Assembly (NCBI GenBank): GCA_964370715.1
Contig: CAYJKJ010000002.1
Location: 62,001-126,000, forward strand
DNA from: CAYJAY01 sp964370715
GTDB lineage: Bacteria > Bacillota > Clostridia > Oscillospirales > Ruminococcaceae
Length of the DNA: 64,000 bases
Direction: 5' to 3'
Below, one piece after another: positions 52,482-61,623 of the stretch. Below the pieces are notes generated by a model. That model was not told where the DNA came from. It saw only the letters and a program-made list of their open reading frames with translations, and searched no databases. The position numbers were made by a program, and so were the translations under genes. The first letter of the stretch is position 1. Every line of letters begins with the position of its first letter.

Positions 52482-53051
52482 TTATTCTTCGTTTAATCTA
52501 TCGATTAAATCGGTTATATTATCATAATAATATGGTTTGTTTCGAAGAGCTACCGTCTGCCTTGCGCTGTAGTTTCGGTTATCAAATTCAAACTCAGTAG
52601 CGATATCAATCGTCGTTATCTCGCCCGCAACGCTTGGCGAAACAACCTCAAACCCCGAAAGATATTGAGACATCGGGCTTGTTATGTTGGCTGTCGAAAA
52701 ATTCAGTATAGCGTTGTCGTTGTCGGTTGAACTCGTCGACGTTCCATAAAGCATCTCGGTTCCAACCATTCTTATTCCATGAACCGTTTTTGAGTTGTCG
52801 GGATTTTTGTTGACAACCAAAAGAGTGTTGCTTCCATCTAGCCAAACTATACCGCCGTTGCAATCGATTACCCTTTCTTGAATCTGCGACATAACTATTT
52901 GGGATTCATATTGGAGGTTGGTGCTTCTAAACATATTTGAATAGCCTCTTGTGCTTGAGTTCAAAAGAACCGTTAACCCAACAATTATGAAACTCAATAT
53001 AGATATCGACACCATCATTTCAACCAGCGTGAAACCTTTGTTATTTTTCAT
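52482..53051 (-). CDS. Minor pilin, PilW-like
   Basis: A 189-aa prepilin with a short leader (MKNNKG) followed by FTLVEMMVSISILSF, so the +5 Glu is present. The remainder contains IQERVIDCNGGIVWLDG and is predicted to form a beta-rich head. Position and sequence agree with PilW/PilJ-type minor pilins that prime pilus assembly. It is 33 bp downstream of the GspH/FimT-like gene. Confidence 0.83.
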   Translation of the reverse strand: MKNNKGFTLVEMMVSISILSFIIVGLTVLLNSSTRGYSNMFRSTNLQYESQIVMSQIQERVIDCNGGIVWLDGSNTLLVVNKNPDNSKTVHGIRMVGTEMLYGTSTSSTDNDNAILNFSTANITSPMSQYLSGFEVVSPSVAGEITTIDIATEFEFDNRNYSARQTVALRNKPYYYDNITDLIDRLNEE

Positions 53052-53084
53052 ATACTCTCCGTCTATCCTACGTTTAAAAACATT

Positions 53085-53558
53085 CTAGTTGACCTCATGA
53101 TACCCCGTTGCAGCTACTATGTTGATTGTATATCGTTTTGACCCCGAGCTTGCGGTTATCGTTTGTATATCCATCGGGGAGGTTATCGCCCCCGAGGTGT
53201 CGTATCTAATCGTTAAACTTTGGTTGCCGGTCATCTCGGTTGTCGTTCCCCCAATGGTGAACGAAACGTTAACCGCATTTGTTGCTACCTCTTCGATTTC
53301 GATTTGATGCCCGTTTGCAAAAAGCGTTGCTGTTATATCTCCGTTGTTGCCGGAAATTTCAAGATATGGGTCAACCATTCCGCTAAGGGTAGACATTCTA
53401 CATCTGCTAAGCATACCGGCTATCTCGTTTGCAGTCTGTTTTGCGTTGGTCGAACTCACTTGATAGGTTGTTACAACAGCGGCGGAAGAAAGAACCGCAA
53501 TTATCGCTACTACTATTATAACTTCAACTAGCGTGAAACCTTTATTGTTTTTCAACAC
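53085..53558 (-). CDS. Minor pilin, FimT/GspH-like
   Basis: A 157-aa prepilin (MLKNNKG then FTLVEVIIVVAIIAVL). After the helix comes TANEIAGMLSRCRMSTLSG, a pattern typical of GspH/FimT proteins, then a small beta domain. With its neighbours it makes up the minor pilin set usually needed to start the fibre. Confidence 0.83.
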   Translation of the reverse strand: MLKNNKGFTLVEVIIVVAIIAVLSSAAVVTTYQVSSTNAKQTANEIAGMLSRCRMSTLSGMVDPYLEISGNNGDITATLFANGHQIEIEEVATNAVNVSFTIGGTTTEMTGNQSLTIRYDTSGAITSPMDIQTITASSGSKRYTINIVAATGYHEVN

Positions 53559-53588
53559 CGTTCTCCCTCCTGCTTTTATTTAATAAAT

Positions 53589-55823
53589 TTAATTCTTTGT
53601 CCAGTTTTCATATCGAACCATGTCGGTTATATCCTCTATATCATCCAAGGCGCTCGCTCCGCCAACCGCCGTCGTGCCTGCTGTCGAGAACAAAACGCTA
53701 ATCGGCGTTCCGTTATATTCCGCCGAAAACGCTTCTCGAACTGCGGCGGAATTTGACGATATATTAGCCGCTCCCGAAATGTTTATGTTTTCGTTTGAAA
53801 GGATCATTCCGGAAAAAGTTCCGTTAACCGTCACATCCCCCGTTGCAACTATCAACTTTGCATCGGGATATGCTAGCGTGCTTAACGATCCCGATTGTTC
53901 ATTATAGGAAAGAACCGCAACCGTGTCACCCGCTGTGTTTTTAAACTCCCAAACATCCCCCGTTATAGGGTTCGTTTTAATAAAATTATCTATCTCGTTT
54001 TTATCGACAATATGGTCAAACGGATCGCTGGCGTTTGAGGGAAATGTCGTTAAACTTTTCGTTAAATTCTCATATGACCAAGCGATAAATTCCGCCGTTT
54101 CGTCGGTAACCGGATTTATGCTCGGCATCGAATAACTGCCCGAAGTCCCCTCGATAAAGTTACCGCTCGTTTGGGCGTTGTTGGTTACATAGGAAAGATC
54201 GGCAAAAGCATCGATATATTCCGTTATATCGCTTTTGTTGTTCGAAAAATATTCTCTGAAATAATCATTTGCGTTTGCTGTGTCTTTAAAGTTTATAAAA
54301 TAATAAACTGCGCTTTGGTTTGTTCCGACAAGCGGATATATGAGTTGTTCAACCGTTGCGCTGTAGGAATTAAGCGAACTTCCGCCCAAAATCACCGTGT
54401 CTTTATTTATCGATGATATATCGGGGGGAGCTGTTCCTGTCTCGATGACGTGTGGATTTGTTTTAATGTCGGAGTTTGCCGCCGTTAAAATGTGTGTCGG
54501 CGCAAGGTATGCTAGCTGGTTTGTTCTCGCCGAGATAGATTCGCCCATCAAAAAGCTTCCTGCTGTTCCTTTTTGCGCCATAATAAAGCTATGCCCTGCT
54601 AGCATTAGCCGTTCGGTTGAAGAAAGATCAAGGGAAGAATCCACGCCGTTTATGATAATCGAGCTGCTTTTTTCGGGGTCGGTGGTGCTGTTGCCAAAAC
54701 CTATAAGGCTTCCTTCGATATCGGCGCTCGATCGGTCTCCGTTTAAAGCAAGGTCGTTTTGCAGATACACCGTTCCGCCGCTCTTTGAATTTATCTCAGC
54801 TTCATTTAAAAGCGTTATATCGTTTGCCCAAACCGAAGCGGTATTCGTTAGTTCAACTTCGCTGCCGACCGAAAGCGAAAGACCCTCTCTTGTTACAACG
54901 CTGTCGGAAAATTCCGTTGTTTCTCCCGTTATATTAATCTTGTCTGCATAGATTCCGCCGCCATAGCTACCGGTTGTAGCGGTTAAAGTTTCGGTCGCTA
55001 CAAGGCTATAATCGGTGACATCGGAAAAATCCAACACAATATCTCCGCTGTTTGCGAAAAATTGGTCGGGAAGTTCTATAACAAAATCCGTTGTGATGGA
55101 GGTTTTGATTTCGGTTTCGGGGTCGATATAGGTTAGCGACACCCCTTTAAATGTAACGGTATGTTGGTCATATTCAACCGTTCCGCCGTTTTTGTATGTT
55201 CCAACAAACCCAACAACGTTTCCGTCTATATGAATTGGGCGTGCGGTATCGGAAGGATCCGAAACCCCTTCGATATAAATATCATCCCAAGAAGCCCCCG
55301 CTTCGACAACAAACGCCGCAAAAGCCTCGGTGTTATAGACATATCTTGGCGTTCCGTCGCTGTTGGTTCCAAACTGTTCTAAAAGTTGAACCGCCGGCGT
55401 TCCGCTCGTTTGCCAATTATCTAGCCTTCCGACCATTATTGTTCCAAGCTTTGTGTTGTCCGAGTTGTATTGTTTAAACAATATTTCGTGTGCTTCAACG
55501 GCGCTGTCGGAGGCGGCGTTTTGAAGCCCGACTTTCATCTCGTCTACCAGCGCTTCGCCATCATAAAAGCTTCTTGTTCCAACCGCTTCGGTTCGTTCTA
55601 TCTGTAGCGCTGTGTAGCTCATGAATATCATGATGCTTCCAAGCGTTAACAAAAAGAACATGGCGAGCATTATCGTTACTATCGTTGCGCCTTTGTTTCC
55701 GTTAAGAGAACAAGCGGTAGCGCTAATTCTTTTATTAAAATCCAAAACTGTTGATTTAAAAATTCGAGACGATATATTTTTAATTCGACAATTGAATCTA
55801 CGTTTGAAAAATTTTTGTTTCAA
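53589..55823 (-). CDS. Very large PilX-like pilin-type protein
   Basis: The 744-aa protein has an unusually long leader of about 45 residues, then NGNKGATIVTIMLAMFFLLT, a prepilin-like helix without the +5 Glu, as in PilX. The head is huge: over 600 residues rich in Ser, Thr, Asn and Asp, with repeated short strands around 250-420 that look like a polymer-type beta solenoid (SLSVGSEVELTN, VYLQNDLALNGD) and another near the end (DVTVNGTFSGMILSN). The likely start is TTG after AAGGAGG. It may sit at the pilus tip and bind a surface; this is inference. Confidence 0.72.
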   Translation of the reverse strand: MKQKFFKRRFNCRIKNISSRIFKSTVLDFNKRISATACSLNGNKGATIVTIMLAMFFLLTLGSIMIFMSYTALQIERTEAVGTRSFYDGEALVDEMKVGLQNAASDSAVEAHEILFKQYNSDNTKLGTIMVGRLDNWQTSGTPAVQLLEQFGTNSDGTPRYVYNTEAFAAFVVEAGASWDDIYIEGVSDPSDTARPIHIDGNVVGFVGTYKNGGTVEYDQHTVTFKGVSLTYIDPETEIKTSITTDFVIELPDQFFANSGDIVLDFSDVTDYSLVATETLTATTGSYGGGIYADKINITGETTEFSDSVVTREGLSLSVGSEVELTNTASVWANDITLLNEAEINSKSGGTVYLQNDLALNGDRSSADIEGSLIGFGNSTTDPEKSSSIIINGVDSSLDLSSTERLMLAGHSFIMAQKGTAGSFLMGESISARTNQLAYLAPTHILTAANSDIKTNPHVIETGTAPPDISSINKDTVILGGSSLNSYSATVEQLIYPLVGTNQSAVYYFINFKDTANANDYFREYFSNNKSDITEYIDAFADLSYVTNNAQTSGNFIEGTSGSYSMPSINPVTDETAEFIAWSYENLTKSLTTFPSNASDPFDHIVDKNEIDNFIKTNPITGDVWEFKNTAGDTVAVLSYNEQSGSLSTLAYPDAKLIVATGDVTVNGTFSGMILSNENINISGAANISSNSAAVREAFSAEYNGTPISVLFSTAGTTAVGGASALDDIEDITDMVRYENWTKN

Positions 55824-55873
55824 TCCCTGTTCTCCCTCCTTGTCGGAAATTTTAATTTTATTAAATAGATGGA

Positions 55874-57055
55874 TTATTTTAATTTAGTGAACGCAAGGTC
55901 ATAAACGATTCCGGCAAGATAGTTGCTGTTGTCGTTTCCTTCCTGTTGTTCAAAAAGTTCGACGTTAATTTTATAGATTCTATCAACCGCTTTTGTTTCG
56001 ATTAAACTGTTTGATGCCCACGTTGCCGAAAGTCCGTTTTCTGAATAGAAAACCGGCGAAACGGCGAGATCATCCCCATCGGCTTTCGAAAGATCGGTAT
56101 CGAGGTTGGAAGAAATACTAACGTTTGTCGCTCCGGAAGCTACATTAACGGTATATTTATGGCGGAGTTCCTCATCAGCAAGGTTAACAACACCAGTATC
56201 TATTTGTTTTGAAAGCGAAATTTCTGTTGGAACATCGTCGACATTATTAATCGTTATCGTGTCGCTGGCTCCAATATAAAACGGATAAAACGATATAAAT
56301 GTGTTGGGCGCTTGGTCTCCCGGTTGTGGCATTGGTATTCCGCTTTTAGGGGTCAATCGAATTTCTTTTTCCCAAATATAAGTAGAAGCATAAACATATT
56401 TATACGTTACATATATTTCAACAATCTCTTCGCCCTCGGCGTTTGTTGTTTTTTCAACATCAACGATTATCTCTCGGGTTTGATTAACCGAAGATCTCAC
56501 CGTTGTGTCGGGCAAACCTTGATCCGCTAGATATTCATTCCAAGAAATTTCATCGGGGTCGACGGCTTCAACACTTGATTGCGAAGCGATAAAATCGACA
56601 TTAACGTTTTGGAAAACCTCTTTATCGTTGATGTTTCGATATTCCGCCTTGCCGCTAGGATCGATAGTGACAACAGCATTCAACAAAGAAAATCCCGAAG
56701 GTAGCCCCTTATATTCAATGAAATATGGGGCGTCGGTCGGTGGGGTTGTCAACGGTTGATATGATCCGGTTGCCGCCGGAAACACAAAACTTCCGGACAT
56801 CGTTTTATCCGCTATAATAAGTTTCGGGATATTTCCGTTTGCTTCAAGATCGGAAAGATCGATCATTTCAAACTGTTCTGCTATCGTTTCGGCAAGCATT
56901 GTTGCATCGCTTATCTCATAGCTTTGCGACATAAATCTATTGCTCGAAAAAAATGTCGAGGTTATCGGAACGGATATGACCGCTAGAATTGCTACGCCAA
57001 TCAACAGTTCAACAAGGCTGAAACCTTTATTCGATTTTTTCAATTTTTTAAACAT
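55874..57055 (-). CDS. Large minor pilin-type protein
   Basis: A 393-aa prepilin with leader MFKKLKKSNKG and helix FSLVELLIGVAILAV. The remaining 350 residues form a large, mostly beta head with a central segment IIVDVEKTTNAEGEEIVEIYVTY type of hairpins. It resembles no single named minor pilin well; position between pilO and the PilX-like gene fits a PilV-like role. Confidence 0.8.
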   Translation of the reverse strand: MFKKLKKSNKGFSLVELLIGVAILAVISVPITSTFFSSNRFMSQSYEISDATMLAETIAEQFEMIDLSDLEANGNIPKLIIADKTMSGSFVFPAATGSYQPLTTPPTDAPYFIEYKGLPSGFSLLNAVVTIDPSGKAEYRNINDKEVFQNVNVDFIASQSSVEAVDPDEISWNEYLADQGLPDTTVRSSVNQTREIIVDVEKTTNAEGEEIVEIYVTYKYVYASTYIWEKEIRLTPKSGIPMPQPGDQAPNTFISFYPFYIGASDTITINNVDDVPTEISLSKQIDTGVVNLADEELRHKYTVNVASGATNVSISSNLDTDLSKADGDDLAVSPVFYSENGLSATWASNSLIETKAVDRIYKINVELFEQQEGNDNSNYLAGIVYDLAFTKLK

Positions 57056-57093
57056 AAAGGCTTCCTCCTTATCGTTAGTGTTGTTGTTTTATT

Positions 57094-57777
57094 CTATTCA
57101 TCATCCTCTGCCGACGAAACCAAAAGCGAACCAAATGGGTTCGGGTTTCCTATCGGAACATTTGGAATGTCTAGAGGTTGGTATTCCGCTTCGGGGTATG
57201 CTAGATAAAATTTCGTTATGTTCATGTTTGCCGCAAGCTGTGCCGTTGTTGCGTCATATGTTAAGTTAACCGAATCGATAGCGGTTTTGTCGTCGTAGTT
57301 ATAGATATAATCAAGTGCTTGTTTAAAATCGGTGTAGGTCATCGAACCGTCGATAGCCGATTGTCTGCTATATGCCGACATATTCGTTTGGATCTCTCCG
57401 CCGTCAACCGTTGCATACCCAACAAACGAAGCAATCGAGGTCGGTTCGGAAAACGATATCGAAAGGAAATCGCTGTTAGCTTGCTGTTCAAGAGCCAAAA
57501 CCCACATAATCGTGTCTTCTTCGCTAACATATGCCGGATAATATGCAGCCTGTTGTTTTACGTATTGTTTGCTGAGTTCCGTTTCGGCTTCATACTCCGA
57601 AATCTTCGCTTTGTGCATCTCAAGCGTTATAATCTCTTGTTCGATAGCGTTTGTTTGCATATTTAAACTTTCGGCGCTTTCGGTCAACGGCAAAAGCACA
57701 AACACAAAAGTTACCGCAAAAATTAGCGCTCCGATAAGCGTTAGCACAAGGCCTTTATTATCTGTTTTGTTGTTCAT
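57094..57777 (-). CDS. pilO: Type IV pilus assembly protein PilO-like
   Basis: A 227-aa bitopic membrane protein: short basic N-terminus, one helix (residues 9-31), a coiled-coil stretch (about 35-75), then a ferredoxin-like periplasmic fold of the PilO type (VLALEQQANSDFLSISFSEP, SYMTYTDFKQALDYIYNY region). PilO pairs with PilN to align the assembly platform with the ATPases. It starts 12 bp after the PilM-PilN fusion gene, which supports the assignment. Confidence 0.83.
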   Translation of the reverse strand: MNNKTDNKGLVLTLIGALIFAVTFVFVLLPLTESAESLNMQTNAIEQEIITLEMHKAKISEYEAETELSKQYVKQQAAYYPAYVSEEDTIMWVLALEQQANSDFLSISFSEPTSIASFVGYATVDGGEIQTNMSAYSRQSAIDGSMTYTDFKQALDYIYNYDDKTAIDSVNLTYDATTAQLAANMNITKFYLAYPEAEYQPLDIPNVPIGNPNPFGSLLVSSAEDDE

Positions 57778-57789
57778 ATTAAAAGCCTC

Positions 57790-59442
57790 CTATATTCCTT
57801 CAAGACCTTGTTCAAGGTCTTGTTCCATTTCGCCTTCTAGGGTTAAATCCCCTTCGAGAGATGGTTGTTGAAGCTCGATTGGTGGGTCATAGGAACAGAC
57901 AACCGAGAACGAAACTACCGAAAGCCCCGTGTCGTCGACCGCTTCCGACACCCCTCCTATCTCGATCTGTTTAATAGATTCAAACGTCCTTAATTGTTTA
58001 AGGGTTGTTGCGGCATCCTCCATCGTCGAGGTTGTTATGTTAAGCGTCACGCCGAACTCATCGCAACTTGCCGAAAGAAGCAAAAGCCTTGTCGGCATCT
58101 TTTGTTCGAGTTCTTCTAAAAACGCTCTTAAATCTGCGTTTTTGTTAACCGCTTGTTGTTCAAGTTGTTCGAAACTTTGCCTTATCATTTGGTATTCAAT
58201 GTATAGGTCATATGATTCTTGAACATAGGACAAACTATCGAGTTCTTTTTGTGCTGCGCTGTTTGCCGAAGCGCTAATGAAATAATAGATAGCGGAATAT
58301 GCCGTCACCCCTATCGAAAGAACTATAAACCCGACAAAAAATGTCATCGTTGCGGAGACAGCAGATTTCTTTCGAACTCCTCCTCTTTTTCCAAGAGAGC
58401 CGCCTTTTTTGTCCGACATCGGCAGAAGGTCGAGCGGACGAACAAGGGCGCTTGCTATCGCTATGTTGAACCCGACCTTTGCTCCCGTCACTATCGAATT
58501 ATAGCCCGAAATCTCTTCGATTGAATAAACCTCGATAGAAGTTGAGGTTGCAAGAGCTTTTTTAATTCCGGATATTCCGCAACAGGTGTCGACCAATATA
58601 ATTCGGTCGATATCCATGTTTCGGTTTGAGGATTTAAAAAAGTCGATAAGCCTTGTTACAGCGCTTGAAAAACGGTTTGAAATATCATCAAAACGTTGTT
58701 TTGGAATGTGGTCGGCAACCCAGGAGGGAATCTCGGAGTTGTTTAAAACAAAGCTATATTTATCCTCGTTTTTTTCGATAGCCGACATCGCAAGGTTAAG
58801 ATATTCATCTCCGCCAAACGGCATTGCGTGTTGAAGCAACAACGCATTGTTTTGCATAAACGTTACAAGGCTTTGGCGAGAACCCAAGCTTAAAAACATC
58901 GTTACGCCCGAAACATTAAGGTCGTGGAACAGTTGATACTGTGTGTTTGCTACGGTGTCGAACGATTGTATCGAAAGCCCCGCAATCTCTGCTAGCTTTT
59001 CATATGCCGCCATTAATTGCTTTGGAACAGCCATTACCATGAGTTTAAAACCCGGCTTGTCGCCCTCGACATTCTCCAGCATGGTGTGGCAGATTTGATA
59101 GTTCGCAAGATCTATCGGAAAATATGTCGATGCATTTGCCAATATAACCGAAGCTATCTGACGTTCTTTAACGGGCGGAAGGTGAATTTTTCTGCTAACA
59201 ATCTTCGGAGAAGCCAAAACGAATATAACGCTTTTAGCCTCTGTCATTTGATTTTTAGCAAGATTTTCGTTAAGGGCGTTTGCAAAAACTTCGGGTTGGG
59301 TAACCTGGCCATCCAACACCGATTGTGGCGGCGTTTCAAAAAACATACTTTTATGCAAACTTGAAGTTTGCCCACGTTTCGAAACGGTAGCAACTTTTGT
59401 TATTCTATCCCCAACTTCAATTATTAATGTTTGTTTTTCCAT
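57790..59442 (-). CDS. PilM-PilN fusion protein of the type IV pilus machine
   Basis: Residues 1-340 form an actin-like PilM domain (IIEVGDRITKVATV at the N-terminus, FLSLGSRQSLVTF, PFGGDEYLNLAM, RIILVDTCCGISGI). After a basic linker a single membrane helix (363-388) leads into a coiled coil and a ferredoxin-like PilN domain (about 395-530). The C-terminus is acidic and Gln-rich. In most species PilM is cytosolic and binds the short N-terminal tail of a separate PilN; here one polypeptide covers both. Confidence 0.85.
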   Translation of the reverse strand: MEKQTLIIEVGDRITKVATVSKRGQTSSLHKSMFFETPPQSVLDGQVTQPEVFANALNENLAKNQMTEAKSVIFVLASPKIVSRKIHLPPVKERQIASVILANASTYFPIDLANYQICHTMLENVEGDKPGFKLMVMAVPKQLMAAYEKLAEIAGLSIQSFDTVANTQYQLFHDLNVSGVTMFLSLGSRQSLVTFMQNNALLLQHAMPFGGDEYLNLAMSAIEKNEDKYSFVLNNSEIPSWVADHIPKQRFDDISNRFSSAVTRLIDFFKSSNRNMDIDRIILVDTCCGISGIKKALATSTSIEVYSIEEISGYNSIVTGAKVGFNIAIASALVRPLDLLPMSDKKGGSLGKRGGVRKKSAVSATMTFFVGFIVLSIGVTAYSAIYYFISASANSAAQKELDSLSYVQESYDLYIEYQMIRQSFEQLEQQAVNKNADLRAFLEELEQKMPTRLLLLSASCDEFGVTLNITTSTMEDAATTLKQLRTFESIKQIEIGGVSEAVDDTGLSVVSFSVVCSYDPPIELQQPSLEGDLTLEGEMEQDLEQGLEGI

Positions 59443-59502
59443 TAATTAAGACTCCATTTTTTTGTCATTATGCCTATACTGTGAAAAATTCTGAATGAAT
59501 AG

Positions 59503-60270
59503 CTATATAGTTAAAAGGTTTATATACCAATCTATCAATTGTTGCCCAAACAAAAGCGAAATTAAAACGCCCACCGAAAGATATGGCCCCATAGCAAGCA
59601 CCCTTGATGCTCCGAAAAATCTCATACGCACAACGTGGATAATCGAACCGATAATACAAGCCAACACAAATGCCAACAGCGTTTCAAAAATGCCGAGATA
59701 CAACCCGCACCCTGCCATTAGTTTAACGTCGCCGCCGCCAATCGCCGTTCCTTTTGACAAAAACAAAAGAAGGATTAAAAAGACGGTTATTGCGAGAAAT
59801 CCCAACAGATGATCGAGCCAGTTTTGATAATCAAACGCTGTTTTTATAACTGCCAAAACCCCTATAAACACCGTTGTTTGAATGGGGATTTCTTTAGTTT
59901 TGATATCGATAACCGAAAGCACCAAAAGAGCGCTAACGAGGAAAACGCCCAGTAGGCTTTCGAGAGACACCCCGAATTTATAAAACACCAACAGCCAGAG
60001 CAGGCCGTTTGAAAGCTCTATAATCGGATATTGGGGGGAAAGCTTTGTTTTGCAACTCGAACATCTTCCCAAAAGGAAGATATAGGAGAAAATCGGGAAA
60101 AGCTCATACCATCTAAGACGTTTTTCACACGACATACAGTGTGACGGGGTTTTAACAAAATCTTCGCCCTTTGGTATGCGATAGATTAAAACGTTGCAAA
60201 AACTTCCGAAGACTATGCCAAGAACAAACACCAATATAAAAATAGCTATAAATTCAAAAGGGTACATCAT
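59503..60270 (-). CDS. pilD: Prepilin peptidase (A24 family)
   Basis: This membrane aspartyl protease cleaves prepilin leaders and usually N-methylates the new N-terminus. The first cytoplasmic loop has the two CxxC pairs (HCMSCEKRL and RCSSCKTKL). The catalytic aspartates lie in SVIDIKTKEIP and IGGGDVKLMAG. Eight hydrophobic segments are expected in its 255 aa. NVLIYRIPKGE is the typical N-terminal block. It should process all pilins of the window, including the orphan pair. Confidence 0.95.
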   Translation of the reverse strand: MMYPFEFIAIFILVFVLGIVFGSFCNVLIYRIPKGEDFVKTPSHCMSCEKRLRWYELFPIFSYIFLLGRCSSCKTKLSPQYPIIELSNGLLWLLVFYKFGVSLESLLGVFLVSALLVLSVIDIKTKEIPIQTTVFIGVLAVIKTAFDYQNWLDHLLGFLAITVFLILLLFLSKGTAIGGGDVKLMAGCGLYLGIFETLLAFVLACIIGSIIHVVRMRFFGASRVLAMGPYLSVGVLISLLFGQQLIDWYINLLTI

Positions 60271-60331
60271 ATAGATTTAATAAAAGTTCCAGTCTTTAAT
60301 TTGTATTTTAAACGACAACACATCGTAGGGA

Positions 60332-60576
60332 GAACGCACTGTATGCGTTCCGCAGAACGTCAAAAAAGGTATACCTTAAAAAATATTGCACAAAATTATA
60401 AAAATACTGGTAGGGGACGATGCCCACATCGTCCCGTTTCAGGGCATTTGTGTTGATTTTCGGGAGGAGCAGAGCCCCTCCCCTACATTCCGCCTATTGG
60501 GTTTATGCATTTTGACGAAAGATGAATTTGTATTAGAGGTTTTTCGACAGTTTGGGGAACGCATTGTATGTGTTCC
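60332..60576. repeat. Pair of short palindromic repeats flanking the 60.4-kb element
   Basis: GAACGCACTGTATGCGTTC (60332-60350) and GGAACGCATTGTATGTGTTCC (60556-60576) are direct copies of one palindrome. They lie on either side of the repeat at 60359-60485. Confidence 0.75.
60359..60485. repeat. Second copy of the 34.1-kb repeat half-element
   Basis: It matches 34107-34232 closely throughout, from GTCAAAAAAGGTATA to CCCCTAC. Inside is the hairpin GGGACGATG/CATCGTCCC, with outer arms GTAGGGG and CCCCTAC. It lies within the pilus operon, in a 636-bp gap between pilin and peptidase genes. That gap also holds two short palindromes and a 3' hairpin but no gene. Confidence 0.8.
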
Positions 60577-60838
60577 GTTGGTGCATTACAGCAAATTCGG
60601 ATTTCCAACATCTCCGCCCACAGGCGGAGATAATTTGCATAATATATGTTTATATATAAAAAATTACAATTCAATAATACTATGCAAATTTAAAATATAG
60701 TTTAAATTCTCTTGTTGTAAAAAATTATACAAGAAAATGTTGTTTTCCAGTTTATCTGCAAAGAAAAGTTTTTTTAATTTTGTCGTGAAATTTTATTGTT
60801 TATTCTCTAAAAAATAATTTTGCTTTTAAATCATCCGT

Positions 60839-60872
60839 TCCCCAACACACCTCAAACGAGGTGTGTTGGGGA
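60839..60872 (-). terminator. Stable 3' hairpin after pilin gene 2
   Basis: TCCCCAACACACCTC and GAGGTGTGTTGGGGA form a 15-bp perfect stem with an AAAC loop, 34 bp beyond the pilin stop. No T tract follows on the minus strand, so it may limit exonuclease decay or attenuate transcription rather than fully terminate it. Confidence 0.65.
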
Positions 60873-60906
60873 TATTGTGGATTAGTAAAAGTTTAGCTGT
60901 TATGGA

Positions 60907-61410
60907 TTAGGTTGTTGATACCGGTTGGCTAACGCCGACTTCTGTTGCCCATGCTCCGCTAGCTTTTGCAATCGTTATTTGACCTGTTGAAGCGCTAATT
61001 GTAAATACGAAGTTTACTCCGTTTCCTGCTGCAGATTGAGCATCGTCAACTCCTGCTACTGCTGTGCCGCTCCACCAGCCCATAGTTTGAGCTATTTCAT
61101 TTAAAAGAGCAGTGTTAGTTGCAGCGTCTTGTGTACCTGTTACAGCCAACCCGTTGGTTGTGCCGGTTGTTGTCCAAGTAACAGTTACTGTTGAGTTCGA
61201 TGCAACTCCATCTGTTCCAACTTGCGGATCGGAAATTGCGGCTGTTGCTGCTCTCATGATCGAGGTTGCAACTTGAAGGTCGTTTGATTGTCTGGCTCTT
61301 TCAACATAGCGAAGGTATTGAGGAGCGAGAACCGCAGCCAAAACCGCTATAATTGCAACAACGATGATAAGTTCTACCAACGTGAAGCCTTTGTTGTTTG
61401 ATTTTTTCAT
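60907..61410 (-). CDS. Type IV pilin, operon copy 2
   Basis: A 167-aa prepilin: MKKSNNKG leader, FTLVELIIVVAIIAVL helix and the shared APQYLRYVERARQSNDLQVAT segment. The head is small, rich in Thr, Ala and Gly, without cysteines, ending in SQPVSTT. The ATG at 61410 follows AAGGAG at 12 bases; an earlier in-frame start at 61458 would give an overlong leader. Its position just before the peptidase and the stable 3' hairpin favour a major-pilin role. Confidence 0.9.
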   Translation of the reverse strand: MKKSNNKGFTLVELIIVVAIIAVLAAVLAPQYLRYVERARQSNDLQVATSIMRAATAAISDPQVGTDGVASNSTVTVTWTTTGTTNGLAVTGTQDAATNTALLNEIAQTMGWWSGTAVAGVDDAQSAAGNGVNFVFTISASTGQITIAKASGAWATEVGVSQPVSTT

Positions 61411-61459
61411 TTTGATTTTTTTCTCCTTAAGTATAAAAAATAATTTGGAAACTATCATA

Positions 61460-61494
61460 CTACCGCTCGAAAGCGTTTCTACCGCTCGAAAGCG
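61460..61494. repeat. Two copies of a 16-bp hairpin unit
   Basis: CTACCGCTCGAAAGCG occurs at 61460-61475 and 61479-61494. Each unit contains the hairpin CGCT-CGAA-AGCG. The pair lies 50-85 bp upstream of pilin gene 2. Confidence 0.85.
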
Positions 61495-61542
61495 ATCTGT
61501 AGTTTTTTAAGTTGTGTTTGCTATTTATGTTAAACTATTCCC

Positions 61543-61580
61543 CCACACAACACACCTTTTGTTTTGGTGTGTCGGTGTGG
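61543..61580 (-). terminator. 3' hairpin after pilin gene 1
   Basis: CCACAC-ACACACC type arms pair with GGTGTGT-GGTGTGG around a nine-base loop, 44 bp beyond the pilin stop. The stem resembles the hairpin after pilin gene 2. No T tract is seen on the minus strand. Confidence 0.55.
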
Positions 61581-61623
61581 TTTAATAGCATTGTCTTTGC
61601 TTGTTTTTATTGGTCGTTTAATT

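Noticed and set aside
53589..55823. Frameshift or gene fusion to explain the very large PilX-like protein
   Set aside because: The frame is open throughout with a uniform composition and has a single ribosome binding site; no internal start or second signal peptide is seen.
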